This document shows positions 1-12,053 of a DNA stretch of 64,000 bases, piece after piece; position 1 is the first letter of the stretch, and the number at the start of each line of letters is the position of its first letter. Under the pieces are notes generated by a model. It made no database searches and was not told the origin of the DNA. It saw nothing but the letters and a program-made list of their open reading frames with translations. Origin of the DNA: Paraburkholderia fungorum (GTDB taxonomy: Bacteria; Pseudomonadota; Gammaproteobacteria; Burkholderiales; Burkholderiaceae); contig NZ_CADFGE010000004.1 in NCBI RefSeq assembly GCF_902833645.1, positions 124,001-188,000 on the forward strand, given 5' to 3'. Position numbers and translations under genes: made by a program.

Positions 1-555
1 GCCCGTGTTCGAGATCGCCACCACTACGTCGCCCTCTCCAAGCAATGCGGCCGACATCAAAAACGTATGCGGGTCCGAATACGCGACGCTCGGCATTCCC
101 AGGCGGAAGAACTTGTGCTGCACGTCCAGCGCGGCGATGCCCGAGCCGCCCGCGCCATAGAACTCGATTCGCCGTGCGTGGGCCAGCAATTCGATCGCCG
201 CCGCCACGCTGTCCGACGACAAATTGTTGCGCACCTGGATCAGCGCGCCGATGGTCCGGTCCAGCACCTTCGCGGCAACGCCTGGCGCCGGCTCGTCCGG
301 CCTCACGTCGCGATAGACGGCTGGTACTTCCGCGGCAATGCCCTGCGCGAGCCGGATCTTGAACTCGCGGAAACCCGAAAATCCGAGTGCATGACAGAAC
401 CGCGCGATGGTCGGCTGGCTGACGCCCGCGCGTGCGGCCACCTCGGTCATCGAAAGATCGAGCACCTCGCGCGGCGCTTCGATCACGTAGTCGGCCAGCT
501 TGCGCTCGGACGGACGCAACTGGTCGCGCATCTCTTCCACCTGAGACAGCATCAT
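1..555 (-). CDS. hexR: HexR-like RpiR family regulator (partial, 3' end beyond window)
   Basis: This is the first 185 residues of an RpiR family repressor read on the minus strand; the gene runs off the left edge. The N-terminal RpiR helix-turn-helix is clear, with the segment ending SQPTIARFCHALGF. It is followed by the start of the SIS sugar-phosphate-binding domain, with the motif YGAGGSGIAA. HexR proteins sense 2-keto-3-deoxy-6-phosphogluconate and repress Entner-Doudoroff genes. Its divergent position next to edd-eda supports that role. Two adjacent ATG codons (555 and 552) are possible starts. Two palindromic HexR-like sites lie in the divergent gap, so autoregulation is likely. Confidence 0.85.
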   Translation of the reverse strand, partial: MMLSQVEEMRDQLRPSERKLADYVIEAPREVLDLSMTEVAARAGVSQPTIARFCHALGFSGFREFKIRLAQGIAAEVPAVYRDVRPDEPAPGVAAKVLDRTIGALIQVRNNLSSDSVAAAIELLAHARRIEFYGAGGSGIAALDVQHKFFRLGMPSVAYSDPHTFLMSAALLGEGDVVVAISNTG

Positions 556-610
556 CGGAAAACTCGCACTATGCTGAAGAATGCGTGGACTATATCTGAT
601 TGCAGAAGAA

Positions 611-625
611 GGTACAAAAACTACA
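611..625. promoter_or_regulatory. Candidate HexR operator, hexR-proximal
   Basis: The sequence GGTACAAAAACTACA fits the HexR consensus as I recall it (TGTARTWWWAYTACA) at 12 of 15 positions. It lies 56 bases upstream of the hexR start, in the gap between hexR and edd. Inferred from position and pattern only. Confidence 0.45.
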
Positions 626-742
626 TATTGGGTGCTAGGTGTATTCCCTGGGTTTTGGTGTCTATGCCGCCAAGGCAGTGTGGGTAAGGATGTTAGGCGA
701 TTCAAATATGCCGCGACGCAGCAAGAATCGTCGTTGCGATCG

Positions 743-757
743 TGTAGTTTTTCTACT
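743..757. promoter_or_regulatory. Candidate HexR operator, edd-proximal
   Basis: The sequence TGTAGTTTTTCTACT contains GTAG-N5-CTAC and fits the recalled HexR consensus TGTARTWWWAYTACA at 13 of 15 positions. It lies about 90 bases upstream of the edd start. It probably mediates repression of edd-eda that is relieved when keto-deoxy-phosphogluconate accumulates. Confidence 0.55.
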
Positions 758-846
758 AAGATTGCGTCGTCGACTGATTCGACATCCCCGCGATACCTGC
801 CTGGCATAGTGCGTGCGCGCTTCAAGCCAGCGACGAAGGAGCTCCG

Positions 847-2763
<1,917 letters not shown>

Positions 2764-2789
2764 ACGCTGCAGAAATAAGGAGTTTGACT

Positions 2790-3431
2790 ATGACGTCGAA
2801 AACAGTAAGCGAGATCGTGCGCCTTGGCCCGGTGATTCCGGTGCTCGCGTTCGATTCGGTCGAACAGGGTGAGCACGTGTCGCGCGCCTTGCACGCGGGT
2901 GGCGTAAAAGTGCTGGAAATCACGCTGCGCACCGCGGCCGGTCTGGAAGCGATCGAACGCGCGAGCCAACTGGCGGAAGACATCGTGGTCGGCGTCGGTA
3001 CGATCACGAAGCCCGAGCACTGCGCTCAGGCAAAGAAGGCCGGCGCGCAGTTCGGCGTCTCGCCCGGCCTCACGAAAGACATGCACAAGGCCGCGCAGGA
3101 TGCGGGTTTGCCGCTGCTGCCGGGCGTCATGACGCCGTCTGACATCATCGCCGCGCTCGAACTCGGCTACGAGATCGTCAAGTTCTTCCCGGCGCAGCAG
3201 GCCGGTGGCGTGCCAATGCTGCAGGCATTTCATGGCCCGTTCCCGGCACTCAAGTTCTGCCCGACCGGCGGCATTACCGCCGAAACGGCCCCTAACTTCC
3301 TCGCACTGCCGAACGTGGTGTGTGTCGGCGGCTCGTGGTTGACGCCGAAAGCCGCGCTCGCCGCGCAGAACTGGGACGAAGTCACGCGTCTCGCGCGTGC
3401 CGCCAGCCAGTTGGCTGCACCTGCCCATTGA
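2790..3431 (+). CDS. eda: 2-dehydro-3-deoxy-phosphogluconate aldolase
   Basis: KDPG aldolase of 213 residues cleaves 2-keto-3-deoxy-6-phosphogluconate to pyruvate and glyceraldehyde 3-phosphate. The Schiff-base lysine is K131 in YEIVKFFPAQ, and the N-terminal glutamate motif is in VLEITLRT. I chose ATG at 2790 rather than the in-frame TTG at 2784. AAGGAG at 2777-2782 is seven bases from the ATG but only one from the TTG. It is second in the edd-eda operon and is followed by a strong terminator. Confidence 0.96.
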   Translation: MTSKTVSEIVRLGPVIPVLAFDSVEQGEHVSRALHAGGVKVLEITLRTAAGLEAIERASQLAEDIVVGVGTITKPEHCAQAKKAGAQFGVSPGLTKDMHKAAQDAGLPLLPGVMTPSDIIAALELGYEIVKFFPAQQAGGVPMLQAFHGPFPALKFCPTGGITAETAPNFLALPNVVCVGGSWLTPKAALAAQNWDEVTRLARAASQLAAPAH

Positions 3432-3474
3432 ATTGAAGCGGTCGGTACTTTAGTCCGGTAGCCTGGCTCAAGGA

Positions 3475-3525
3475 AAAAGAGCCTCGTCGAAGCAGCCTGT
3501 CAGGTTGTCGCGGCGAGGCTCTTTT
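3475..3525 (+). terminator. Intrinsic terminator after edd-eda
   Basis: AAAAGAGCCTCG pairs with CGAGGCTCTTTT across a loop of about 25 bases, ending in a T run. It separates edd-eda from the gluconate permease gene. Confidence 0.8.
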
Positions 3526-3682
3526 CGATATGTGCGCCGGATTCGCACGCGTCTAGCTGCAACAAACAGTAAAATTCAGCGTCCGCGCGGCTTGCCGGGT
3601 TTTCTGGCACCGCTGCAGGTCGCCGTGAGGCAGGTGCCAGCCGTGTTCCGCACCAACATCAATAACGCAAAGGAGGAGCTTC

Positions 3683-5047
3683 ATGGAAGCTGTCCACGGC
3701 AGCACGCTGCTGGTCTTCGCGGTGATCGCCATCGCACTTCTGATCCTGCTGATCACCCGCTACAAGGTTTATCCGTTCCTCGTCCTGATCATCGTTTCGC
3801 TGCTGCTGGGTCTCGCATCCGGCATGCCGATCGGCACGATCGTCAAATCCTTCGAAACCGGCAACGGCAACACGCTCGGCCACATTGCGATCGTGGTCGG
3901 CCTCGGCACGATGCTCGGCAAAATGATGGCCGAATCGGGCGGCGCGGAGCGTATCGCGACCACGCTGATCGACAAGTTCGGCGAGAAGCACATTCACTGG
4001 GCGATGATGGTCGTGGCGATCATCGTCGGCTTGCCGGTGTTTTTTGAAGTCGGTTTCGTGCTGCTGATTCCGATTGCGTTCAACGTCGCCAAACGCACCA
4101 ACAAATCGTTGCTGCTGATCGGCTTGCCGATGGTCGCCGGTCTGTCCGTCGTGCACGGTCTGATCCCGCCGCACCCCGCTGCAATGCTGGCGGTGCAGGC
4201 GTATCACGCCGACATCGGCAAGACGATTGCGTACGGTCTGATCGTGGGCGTGCCCACCGCAATCGTCGCCGGTCCGTTGTTTGCGCTGCTGATCAGCCGC
4301 TACATCAAGCTGCCGGAGAACAATCCGCTGTCCGCGCAGTTTCTAGGCGAGGCCAACAAGCAAAAGGAAGCGCGCGAACTGCCGGGCTTCGGCATCACGC
4401 TGTTCACGATCTTGTTGCCGGTGATTCTGATGCTGATCGGCAGTTGGGCCGATCTCGTGTTCGAGCCGAAAACTCTGGCGAACGACCTGCTGCGTTTCGT
4501 CGGCAACTCGGACGTCGCGCTATTGATCGCCGTGCTGGTCAGTTTCTGGACCTTCGGCGCGAGCCGCGGCTTCAATCGTGAGCAGATTCAGAAGTTCTGC
4601 GGCGAATGTCTGGCGCCGATCGCGGGCATCACGCTGATCGTGGGCGCGGGCGGCGGCTTCGGGCGTGTGCTGATGGACAGCGGCATCTCCAAGGAAATCG
4701 TCAATGTGGCGACGGCCATGCATCTGTCGCCGCTGCTGTTCGGCTGGCTGGTGGCCGCGCTGATTCGTCTGGCTACAGGCTCGGCGACCGTGGCGATGAC
4801 AACCGCGTGCGGCATCGTCGCACCGATCGCTTCGGCTAGCGGTGTGCAGGTCACGCCGGAATTGCTGGTGCTCGCCACGGGTTCGGGTTCGCTGATTTTT
4901 TCGCACGTGAACGACGGCGGTTTCTGGCTGATCAAGGAATACTTCGGTATGACAGTGGGGCAGACCTTCAAGACATGGTCGCTCCTCGAAACCATCATTT
5001 CATTGATGGGCTTGGGTTTGACTTTCGCGCTCGCGACGGTCGTGTAA
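3683..5047 (+). CDS. GntP family gluconate:H+ symporter
   Basis: This 454-residue membrane protein has about 12 hydrophobic segments and clear GntP family features, including GLPVFFEVGFVLLIP and HGLIPPHPAA. Members import gluconate or related sugar acids with protons. The ATG at 3683 has a strong ribosome binding site (AAAGGAGGAG at 3669-3678). The adjacent gluconokinase and edd-eda support gluconate as substrate, feeding the Entner-Doudoroff pathway as 6-phosphogluconate. Which paralogue (gntT, gntU or gntP) it corresponds to cannot be decided from sequence reading alone. Confidence 0.93.
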   Translation: MEAVHGSTLLVFAVIAIALLILLITRYKVYPFLVLIIVSLLLGLASGMPIGTIVKSFETGNGNTLGHIAIVVGLGTMLGKMMAESGGAERIATTLIDKFGEKHIHWAMMVVAIIVGLPVFFEVGFVLLIPIAFNVAKRTNKSLLLIGLPMVAGLSVVHGLIPPHPAAMLAVQAYHADIGKTIAYGLIVGVPTAIVAGPLFALLISRYIKLPENNPLSAQFLGEANKQKEARELPGFGITLFTILLPVILMLIGSWADLVFEPKTLANDLLRFVGNSDVALLIAVLVSFWTFGASRGFNREQIQKFCGECLAPIAGITLIVGAGGGFGRVLMDSGISKEIVNVATAMHLSPLLFGWLVAALIRLATGSATVAMTTACGIVAPIASASGVQVTPELLVLATGSGSLIFSHVNDGGFWLIKEYFGMTVGQTFKTWSLLETIISLMGLGLTFALATVV

Positions 5048-5057
5048 GGAGTTTTTG

Positions 5058-5561
5058 ATGATTCTGATCGCAATGGGCGTATCGGGCGCCGGCAAAACGA
5101 GGATTGGCGAAATGCTGGCGGAGCGCCTGCACTGCGCGTTCACTGACGGCGACGCGTTTCACAGCGCCGCCAACAAAGAGAAAATGCACCACGGCATTCC
5201 GCTTACCGACGAAGACCGTTGGCCGTGGTTGCAAACCATCCGTGCGGCGATCGAAGAGAAGCAGAGGGCGGGCGAGAAGGCGGTGTTCACGTGTTCGTCG
5301 CTGAAACGTTCGTATCGCGACGTGCTGCGCGGCGGTAGCGGCGGCGACAAAGGTGTCTGCTTCGTTTATCTGAAGGGCTCGTTTGAAGTGCTGCGCGAGC
5401 GGTTGACGACGCGTACCGGCCACTTCTTCGATCCTTCCCTGCTGCAAAGCCAGCTCGATACGCTCGAGGAGCCGGGTCCGGACGAGGCGATCACGGTGAG
5501 TATCGAACTCTCGCCGGAGCAGATCGTCGACGAAGTGTTGAGGCAACTGGCAGTGCGCTAA
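5058..5561 (+). CDS. gntK: Gluconokinase
   Basis: GntK-type kinase of 167 residues phosphorylates gluconate to 6-phosphogluconate with ATP. The Walker A loop is GVSGAGKT at residues 7-14. The segments DGDAFHSAANKEKM and GIPLTDEDRWPWL are family signatures for gluconate binding. ATG 5058 is preferred to the TTG immediately upstream because TAAGGAG at 5045-5051 is properly spaced from it; this site overlaps the permease stop codon. Cotranscription and translational coupling with the permease are likely. Length is normal for the family. Confidence 0.96.
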   Translation: MILIAMGVSGAGKTRIGEMLAERLHCAFTDGDAFHSAANKEKMHHGIPLTDEDRWPWLQTIRAAIEEKQRAGEKAVFTCSSLKRSYRDVLRGGSGGDKGVCFVYLKGSFEVLRERLTTRTGHFFDPSLLQSQLDTLEEPGPDEAITVSIELSPEQIVDEVLRQLAVR

Positions 5562-5587
5562 GGCTTCACGGCCGACGCTGCCTATCG

Positions 5588-5619
5588 ACGACCCGGCCGC
5601 GCAAGTGGCCGGGTCGTTT
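5588..5619 (+). terminator. Intrinsic terminator after gntK
   Basis: ACGACCCGGCC at 5588-5598 pairs perfectly with GGCCGGGTCGT at 5607-5617, followed by a short T-rich stretch. Confidence 0.75.
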
Positions 5620-5765
5620 CAATTTGAGAGCCGTGTGGGTTGTGCCGGCGCGCCGACATTTCAGGCATGAAGCGCTGTGCTTTGGGACGTGTCCGATTCT
5701 CTTGTTTTCCGCGCTTTGATCCAATCGCAGTCTTTCTGACGGATCGAAACTCAAAGGCGGTGAAC

Positions 5766-6524
5766 ATGGTGCACATCGAGGGAGACAGGCTGAACCCAGT
5801 CGCAAGCATTTCAAGCTGCAAGATTTGCCGGGGTACGGCGCCGCTTTGCGGCGTGGTCGACTTCAACAAGAACTGCGAAGAACGCCGTGGCCATTTCTTG
5901 CCGCTTGCTGCGATACCGATTTACTACCACCGCTGCGACGATTGCGGACTGGTTTTCACGCATGCGTTCGATCGATGGAGCAAGCATGCGTTCGCGACGC
6001 ACATTTACAACGCCGCTTATGCAGACGTCGATCCCGACTATATCGCGACCCGTCCCGCAGCCAATGCACCGGCGATCGCGAATATAGCCGCGCGAGGCGA
6101 CCGGCTCAAGTGTCTCGACTACGGCGGCGGCAATGGGCAACTGGCCGCGATGTTGCGCGAACGTGGCGTGGATGCGCACAGTTGGGATCCAATGGGGCAG
6201 GCTGGTACCGAACCGTCGTCGGACTCTTTCGACCTGGTGACGGCGTTCGAAGTGCTGGAACATACGCCCGAGCCGCGCGTGACGGTTGCGAATGCGCTCA
6301 GCAAGCTCAGGCCGCAAGGCGTGATGCTGTTTACGACCTTGACGATCGACACGCTGCCGCCGCGTGCGATGGACCATTGGTACATTGCGCCGCGCAACGG
6401 CCACATCACGATTCACACGTGCCGCTCACTGGATACGCTCTTCGAGGCGTTCGGCTATCGCGTGCAGCATCTCGACCCGAATACCCACCTCGCCTTGCGC
6501 GAAGTGCCGGACTGGTTGTCTTAA
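5766..6524 (+). CDS. Class I SAM-dependent methyltransferase with N-terminal Cys cluster
   Basis: This 252-residue protein has two N-terminal cysteine pairs (CKIC near residue 19 and CDDC near residue 57), suggesting a zinc site. A SAM-binding fold follows, with the glycine motif LDYGGGNGQL and the post-motif segment DLVTAFEVLEHT. It resembles methyltransferases that act on sugars or small metabolites, but the substrate cannot be named. I chose ATG 5766 because AAAGGCGG precedes it and the sequence before it looks non-coding; ATG 5667 is in frame but poorly supported. It is monocistronic, between gntK and the convergent purB. Confidence 0.8.
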   Translation: MVHIEGDRLNPVASISSCKICRGTAPLCGVVDFNKNCEERRGHFLPLAAIPIYYHRCDDCGLVFTHAFDRWSKHAFATHIYNAAYADVDPDYIATRPAANAPAIANIAARGDRLKCLDYGGGNGQLAAMLRERGVDAHSWDPMGQAGTEPSSDSFDLVTAFEVLEHTPEPRVTVANALSKLRPQGVMLFTTLTIDTLPPRAMDHWYIAPRNGHITIHTCRSLDTLFEAFGYRVQHLDPNTHLALREVPDWLS

Positions 6525-6549
6525 GCCGCTTGCGGCGGCTCAAATGAAA

Positions 6550-6580
6550 AACGCCGTTCAGTGTTCGACTGAACGGCGTT
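6550..6580 (-). terminator. Terminator between methyltransferase gene and purB
   Basis: AACGCCGTTCAGT (6550-6562) pairs perfectly over 13 bases with ACTGAACGGCGTT (6568-6580), loop of five. The T run lies on the minus-strand side, so it mainly ends purB. It may also stop the convergent methyltransferase transcript. Confidence 0.85.
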
Positions 6581-6624
6581 GCTTGCGCGGTAAGGTTGCG
6601 CGCGGCGGGGTGCTGCCTTAAGCC

Positions 6625-8324
<1,700 letters not shown>

Positions 8325-9287
8325 ATGGAACTGAAATGGCTCGAAGACTTCGTTTCGCTCGCGGAAACGCGTAGTTTCAGCCGCTCGGCCGAATCGCGCC
8401 ACGTCACGCAGCCGGCGTTTTCGCGACGGATTCAGGCACTGGAAGCGTGGCTCGGTACGGAACTGATCGATCGTTCGGTGTATCCGACGCGGCTGACGGC
8501 GGCGGGTCAGGTTTTCTACGAGCAGGCGCTTGCCATGCTCTCGCAGTTCCACGAGGCGCGTGCTCTGCTGCGCGGGCACACGGCGACGCCGCAGGCGACC
8601 ATCGAGTTCGCGGTGCCGCACACGCTGTCGCTCACGTACTTTCCGCGCTGGCTGCAACGCATCGAGGCTCAAATGGGCCCGATCCACACCCGGCTGCGGG
8701 CGCTGAACGTGCACGATGCGGCGTTGGCGCTGGTGGAAGGCGGCTGCGATCTGATGATGGCGTATCACCATCCGAGCCACCCCATCGCGCTCGATCCGGC
8801 ACGGTACGACATGCTCACGCTCGGCAACGAGCCGATCAGTCCATTTTCGGCGCCCGGCCGCGCCGCCCGCCCGCGGCACACGCTGCCGGGCACGGCGCAG
8901 AACCCGACGCCCTATCTGACCTACACACCGAACGCATACCTGGGCCGGATGACCGAAGTGATCCTCGCCAATGCGCCCGAGCGTCTCTATCTCGACCGGC
9001 TGTACGAAACCGACATGGCCGAGGGGCTCAAGGCAATGGCGCTGGCCGGCCACGGCATCGCCTTTCTGCCGTACAGCGCGGTGGAAGACGCGGTTGCCGA
9101 CGGCAAGCTGATTCGCCTTGATCGCGCCACGCGTGGCACGCCCGAGGGGCAACTCACGCTGACCATGGAGATTCGCCTCTATCGCGACAAGCTGGCCGCG
9201 AAAGGCGACGATGCGCGGCAGATACTCGTGCGGCAGTTATGGGACGTGGTATCGGAGGAGTTGGCGCAGGGCACGGGCGCTACCTGA
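8325..9287 (+). CDS. LysR family regulator, HypT-like
   Basis: LysR-type regulator of 320 residues with an N-terminal winged helix-turn-helix (ETRSFSRSAESRHVTQPAFS, then RRIQALE) and a C-terminal ligand-binding domain. Segments such as LTYTPNAYLGRMTE and GLKAMALAGHGIAFLP resemble E. coli HypT (YjiE), a hypochlorite-responsive regulator; I rank that as similarity by eye, not proven orthology. It lies upstream of gdhA in the same orientation. A T-N11-A palindrome between the two genes makes gdhA a plausible target. The C-terminal tail after about residue 305 is not conserved-looking. Confidence 0.85.
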   Translation: MELKWLEDFVSLAETRSFSRSAESRHVTQPAFSRRIQALEAWLGTELIDRSVYPTRLTAAGQVFYEQALAMLSQFHEARALLRGHTATPQATIEFAVPHTLSLTYFPRWLQRIEAQMGPIHTRLRALNVHDAALALVEGGCDLMMAYHHPSHPIALDPARYDMLTLGNEPISPFSAPGRAARPRHTLPGTAQNPTPYLTYTPNAYLGRMTEVILANAPERLYLDRLYETDMAEGLKAMALAGHGIAFLPYSAVEDAVADGKLIRLDRATRGTPEGQLTLTMEIRLYRDKLAAKGDDARQILVRQLWDVVSEELAQGTGAT

Positions 9288-9328
9288 AAACCTGCGTCCC
9301 CACGACGTGAATTTGCGGCTTCTTGATG

Positions 9329-9349
9329 GTTATGCAAAAAAAACATAAC
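9329..9349. promoter_or_regulatory. Candidate LysR-type binding site upstream of gdhA
   Basis: GTTATG at 9329-9334 and CATAAC at 9344-9349 form a perfect inverted repeat with a nine-base, A-rich spacer. It contains the T-N11-A core typical of LysR boxes. It lies 76 bases upstream of the gdhA start and just after the LysR gene. Confidence 0.5.
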
Positions 9350-9425
9350 TGGATAAGGAAACGGCATTGGATTTCAAAACGGCGTTTTTCGACAATGCTG
9401 TTATTCGATCAACGCCGGAGCGTTC

Positions 9426-10739
9426 ATGTCATCCCAGCAACAAGCCGCACAATCCGCATCAACGTTGCAGTCCGTTCCTTCCTACCTGAATAAAGACGAC
9501 CTCGGCCCGTGGGGCAACTACCTGCGTCAGGTCGACCGCGTCGCGCCGTACCTCGGCTCCCTGTCCCGCTGGCTCGAAACCCTGAAGCGCCCGAAGCGCA
9601 TTCTGGTCGTCGACGTGCCGATCGAACTCGATAACGGTACGGTGGCGCATTTCGAGGGCTATCGCGTGCAGCACAACGTGTCGCGCGGTCCGGGTAAGGG
9701 CGGTGTGCGCTATCACCAGGACGTGACGCTGTCGGAAGTGATGGCGCTGTCGGCGTGGATGTCGGTCAAGAACGCGGCCGTGAACGTGCCGTACGGCGGC
9801 GCGAAGGGCGGTATTCGCGTCGACCCGCGCACCTTGTCGCGTGGCGAGCTGGAGCGCGTGACGCGCCGCTACACGAGCGAAATCGGCATCATCATCGGAC
9901 CGAACACCGACATCCCCGCGCCGGACGTGAACACGAACGAGCAGATCATGGCGTGGATGATGGACACGTACTCCATGAACCAGGGCCAAACGGCGACGGG
10001 CGTCGTGACAGGCAAGCCGATCGCGCTGGGCGGTTCGCTGGGCCGTCGTGAAGCGACCGGCCGTGGCGTATTCGTGGTGGCTTCCGAAGCGGCGCGCCGC
10101 ATCGGCGTCGACATCGAAGGCGCGCGTATTGCCGTGCAGGGCTTCGGCAACGTGGGCGGCATTGCCGCGCGTCTGTTCCAGGAAGCGGGTTCGAAGCTGG
10201 TGGCGGTGCAGGATCACACCGGCTCGCTGTACAAGTCGACCGGTATCGACGCTGTCGCGTTGGCGGATTACGTGGCGAAGAACGGCGGCGTGGGCGGTTT
10301 CCCGGAAGCCGATGCCGTCACGAACGAAGAATTCTGGACGGTCGAATCGGATATCCTGATTCCGGCCGCACTGGAAAACCAGATCACCGAAAAGAACGCC
10401 GGCAAGATCAAGACGAAGATCGTCGTGGAAGGCGCCAACGGCCCGACCACCACGGCAGCGGATGACATTCTGCACGACCGCGGCATCCTCGTGATTCCGG
10501 ACGTGGTGGCCAATGCCGGCGGCGTGACGGTATCGTACTTCGAGTGGGTGCAAGACTTCTCGAGCTTCTTCTGGACTGAAGACGAGATCAACCAGCGTCT
10601 CGAGCGCGTGATGCGCGAAGCATTTGCCGCCGTATGGCAAGTGTCGAGCGAACAGAAAGTGTCCGTGCGGACCGCGGCCTTTATCGTTGCGTGTAAGCGG
10701 ATTCTCGAAGCGCGCGAACTGCGCGGCCTGTACCCCTGA
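9426..10739 (+). CDS. gdhA: Glutamate dehydrogenase (Glu/Leu/Phe/Val family)
   Basis: This 437-residue enzyme interconverts glutamate with 2-oxoglutarate and ammonia. The catalytic lysine region is [13 protein letters not shown], after [10 protein letters not shown]. The Rossmann domain begins with VQGFGNVGG, and [11 protein letters not shown] is conserved. ATG 9426 has GGAG about five bases upstream. It precedes the glutamate/aspartate ABC importer operon, which makes glutamate catabolism the likely role. The NAD or NADP preference cannot be read safely. Confidence 0.95.
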   Translation: MSSQQQAAQSASTLQSVPSYLNKDDLGPWGNYLRQVDRVAPYLGSLSRWLETLKRPKRILVVDVPIELDNGTVAHFEGYRVQHNVSRGPGKGGVRYHQDVTLSEVMALSAWMSVKNAAVNVPYGGAKGGIRVDPRTLSRGELERVTRRYTSEIGIIIGPNTDIPAPDVNTNEQIMAWMMDTYSMNQGQTATGVVTGKPIALGGSLGRREATGRGVFVVASEAARRIGVDIEGARIAVQGFGNVGGIAARLFQEAGSKLVAVQDHTGSLYKSTGIDAVALADYVAKNGGVGGFPEADAVTNEEFWTVESDILIPAALENQITEKNAGKIKTKIVVEGANGPTTTAADDILHDRGILVIPDVVANAGGVTVSYFEWVQDFSSFFWTEDEINQRLERVMREAFAAVWQVSSEQKVSVRTAAFIVACKRILEARELRGLYP

Positions 10740-11077
10740 TCTGATTGCGTGAAACGGCGGGTCCGCTACCTCGCGGGCCTGACCGGTCCTTGCTTCAACG
10801 CGGTTCAAAAGACCGCGTGTTCGACCCGGCGGGCGGCATCGTATCGATGCCGCCCGCCTTCGTCTGTCCGGAAAGGTTGAGCGACCGTCCGGGAAGCGCC
10901 GCCTTGAGCGACAAGCCGCGTAACGGGTGCCCGGCATGCCCGACGCGCCGGGCGCCGCCGCGCCGGGCGCCGACGCGCAAGGGCTTTGGGCGATACACAA
11001 CAACATGGTTTATAGCAATACTTTCAGAATAATTACTTTGCTAAACTGGCGCCGGTTCTTGCCAAGGAGATCACCAA
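10740..11077. other. Intergenic region between gdhA and gltI
   Basis: The first half holds the gdhA terminator-like hairpin described separately. It is followed by a very GC-rich stretch around 10930-10980 with repeated CGCCGGGCGCCG-like units. The last 80 bases turn AT-rich (TTTATAGC, then AATAATTAC around 11010-11037) and probably contain the gltI promoter, but no convincing -35/-10 pair stands out. No coding sequence is supported. Confidence 0.5.
10828..10858 (+). terminator. Terminator-like hairpin after gdhA
   Basis: GGCGGGCGGCATCG pairs perfectly with CGATGCCGCCCGCC across a three-base loop (TAT), a 14-bp stem. It lacks a strong T run (TTCGTCTG follows), so termination may be partial. 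Confidence 0.6.
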
Positions 11078-11971
11078 ATGAAGGTTAAAAAAGCTGCGCT
11101 GCTGCTCGCGACTCTCGGACTGTTCACGGTCGGCGCGCACGCGCAAGACGCTGGTACGCTGAAAAAAATCAAGGACACGGGTGTCATTTCGCTGGGCCAC
11201 CGCGAATCGTCGATCCCGTTCTCGTATTACGACGACAAGCAGAATGTCATCGGCTACTCGCAAGAATTCGCGCTGAAGGTGGTTGAGGCGGTCAAGCAGA
11301 AGCTGAACATGCCGAACCTGAAGGTCAAGCTGACGCCCGTCACGTCGCAAAACCGGATTCCGCTGGTGCAGAACGGCACCGTCGACATGGAATGCGGCTC
11401 GACCACGAATAACGCCGAGCGCCAGCAACAGGCTGCCTTCTCGAACACGATCTTCGTGATCGGCACGCGCCTGATGACCAAGAAAGACTCCGGCATCAAG
11501 GACTGGGCCGATCTGAAGGGCAAGACGGTCGTGACCACCGCCGGTACGACGTCCGAGCGCCTGCTTCGCAAGATGAATCAGGACAAGAGCATGGGCATGA
11601 ACATCATCAGCGCGAAGGACCACGGCGAGTCGTTCCTGACGCTTTCCACCGGCCGCGCTGCCGCGTTCATGATGGACGACGCGCTGCTCGCAGGCGAGCG
11701 CGCCAAGTCGAACAACCCGGGCGATTTCGTGATCGTCGGCACGCCACAATCGCATGAAGCTTACGGCTGCATGATTCGCAAGAACGATCCGGAATTCAAG
11801 AAGGTGGTGGACGACGCGATCGCGAAGGTCGAAACTTCGGGCGAAGCCGATCAGATCTACAAGAAGTGGTTCGAATCGCCGATTCCGCCGAAGGGCCTGA
11901 ACCTGAACTTCCCGGAAAGCGACGACATGAAGGCGCTCTTCAAGAGCCCGAATGACAAGGCAATCGATTAA
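11078..11971 (+). CDS. gltI: Glutamate/aspartate ABC transporter substrate-binding protein
   Basis: Periplasmic family 3 solute-binding protein of 297 residues. A signal peptide ends near GAHA-QDAG (about residue 22). The ligand-binding signature GYSQEFALKVVEAVKQKL and the segment CGSTTNNAERQQQ match GltI-type acidic amino acid binders. ATG 11078 follows AAGGAG at 11064-11069. It is first in gltIJKL, and a hairpin after it may keep its transcript in excess over the membrane genes, as is usual for binding proteins. Confidence 0.94.
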   Translation: MKVKKAALLLATLGLFTVGAHAQDAGTLKKIKDTGVISLGHRESSIPFSYYDDKQNVIGYSQEFALKVVEAVKQKLNMPNLKVKLTPVTSQNRIPLVQNGTVDMECGSTTNNAERQQQAAFSNTIFVIGTRLMTKKDSGIKDWADLKGKTVVTTAGTTSERLLRKMNQDKSMGMNIISAKDHGESFLTLSTGRAAAFMMDDALLAGERAKSNNPGDFVIVGTPQSHEAYGCMIRKNDPEFKKVVDDAIAKVETSGEADQIYKKWFESPIPPKGLNLNFPESDDMKALFKSPNDKAID

Positions 11972-12001
11972 ACCTTAGCCGTTTTTTTGAAACGCTGAAC
12001 G

Positions 12002-12038
12002 AAACGGAAGGGGCCACGCGCTTCTTCCGTTTCTTTTT
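12002..12038 (+). terminator. Attenuator-like terminator between gltI and gltJ
   Basis: AAACGGAAG (12002-12010) pairs with CTTCCGTTT (12024-12032), followed by CTTTTT. It lies inside the operon, so it probably acts as a partial terminator that raises gltI over gltJKL. Confidence 0.65.
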
Positions 12039-12053
12039 GCTGGAGTCTTGGTC

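Noticed and set aside
10930..10980. GC-rich CGCCGGGCGCCG units as a repeat array
   Set aside because: Only two or three imperfect short copies are present, which is ordinary for GC-rich intergenic DNA.
11046..11062. Sigma-54-like TGGC...TTGC before gltI
   Set aside because: The GG to GC spacing is one base too long and the element overlaps the ribosome binding region, so a start site would fall at the start codon.
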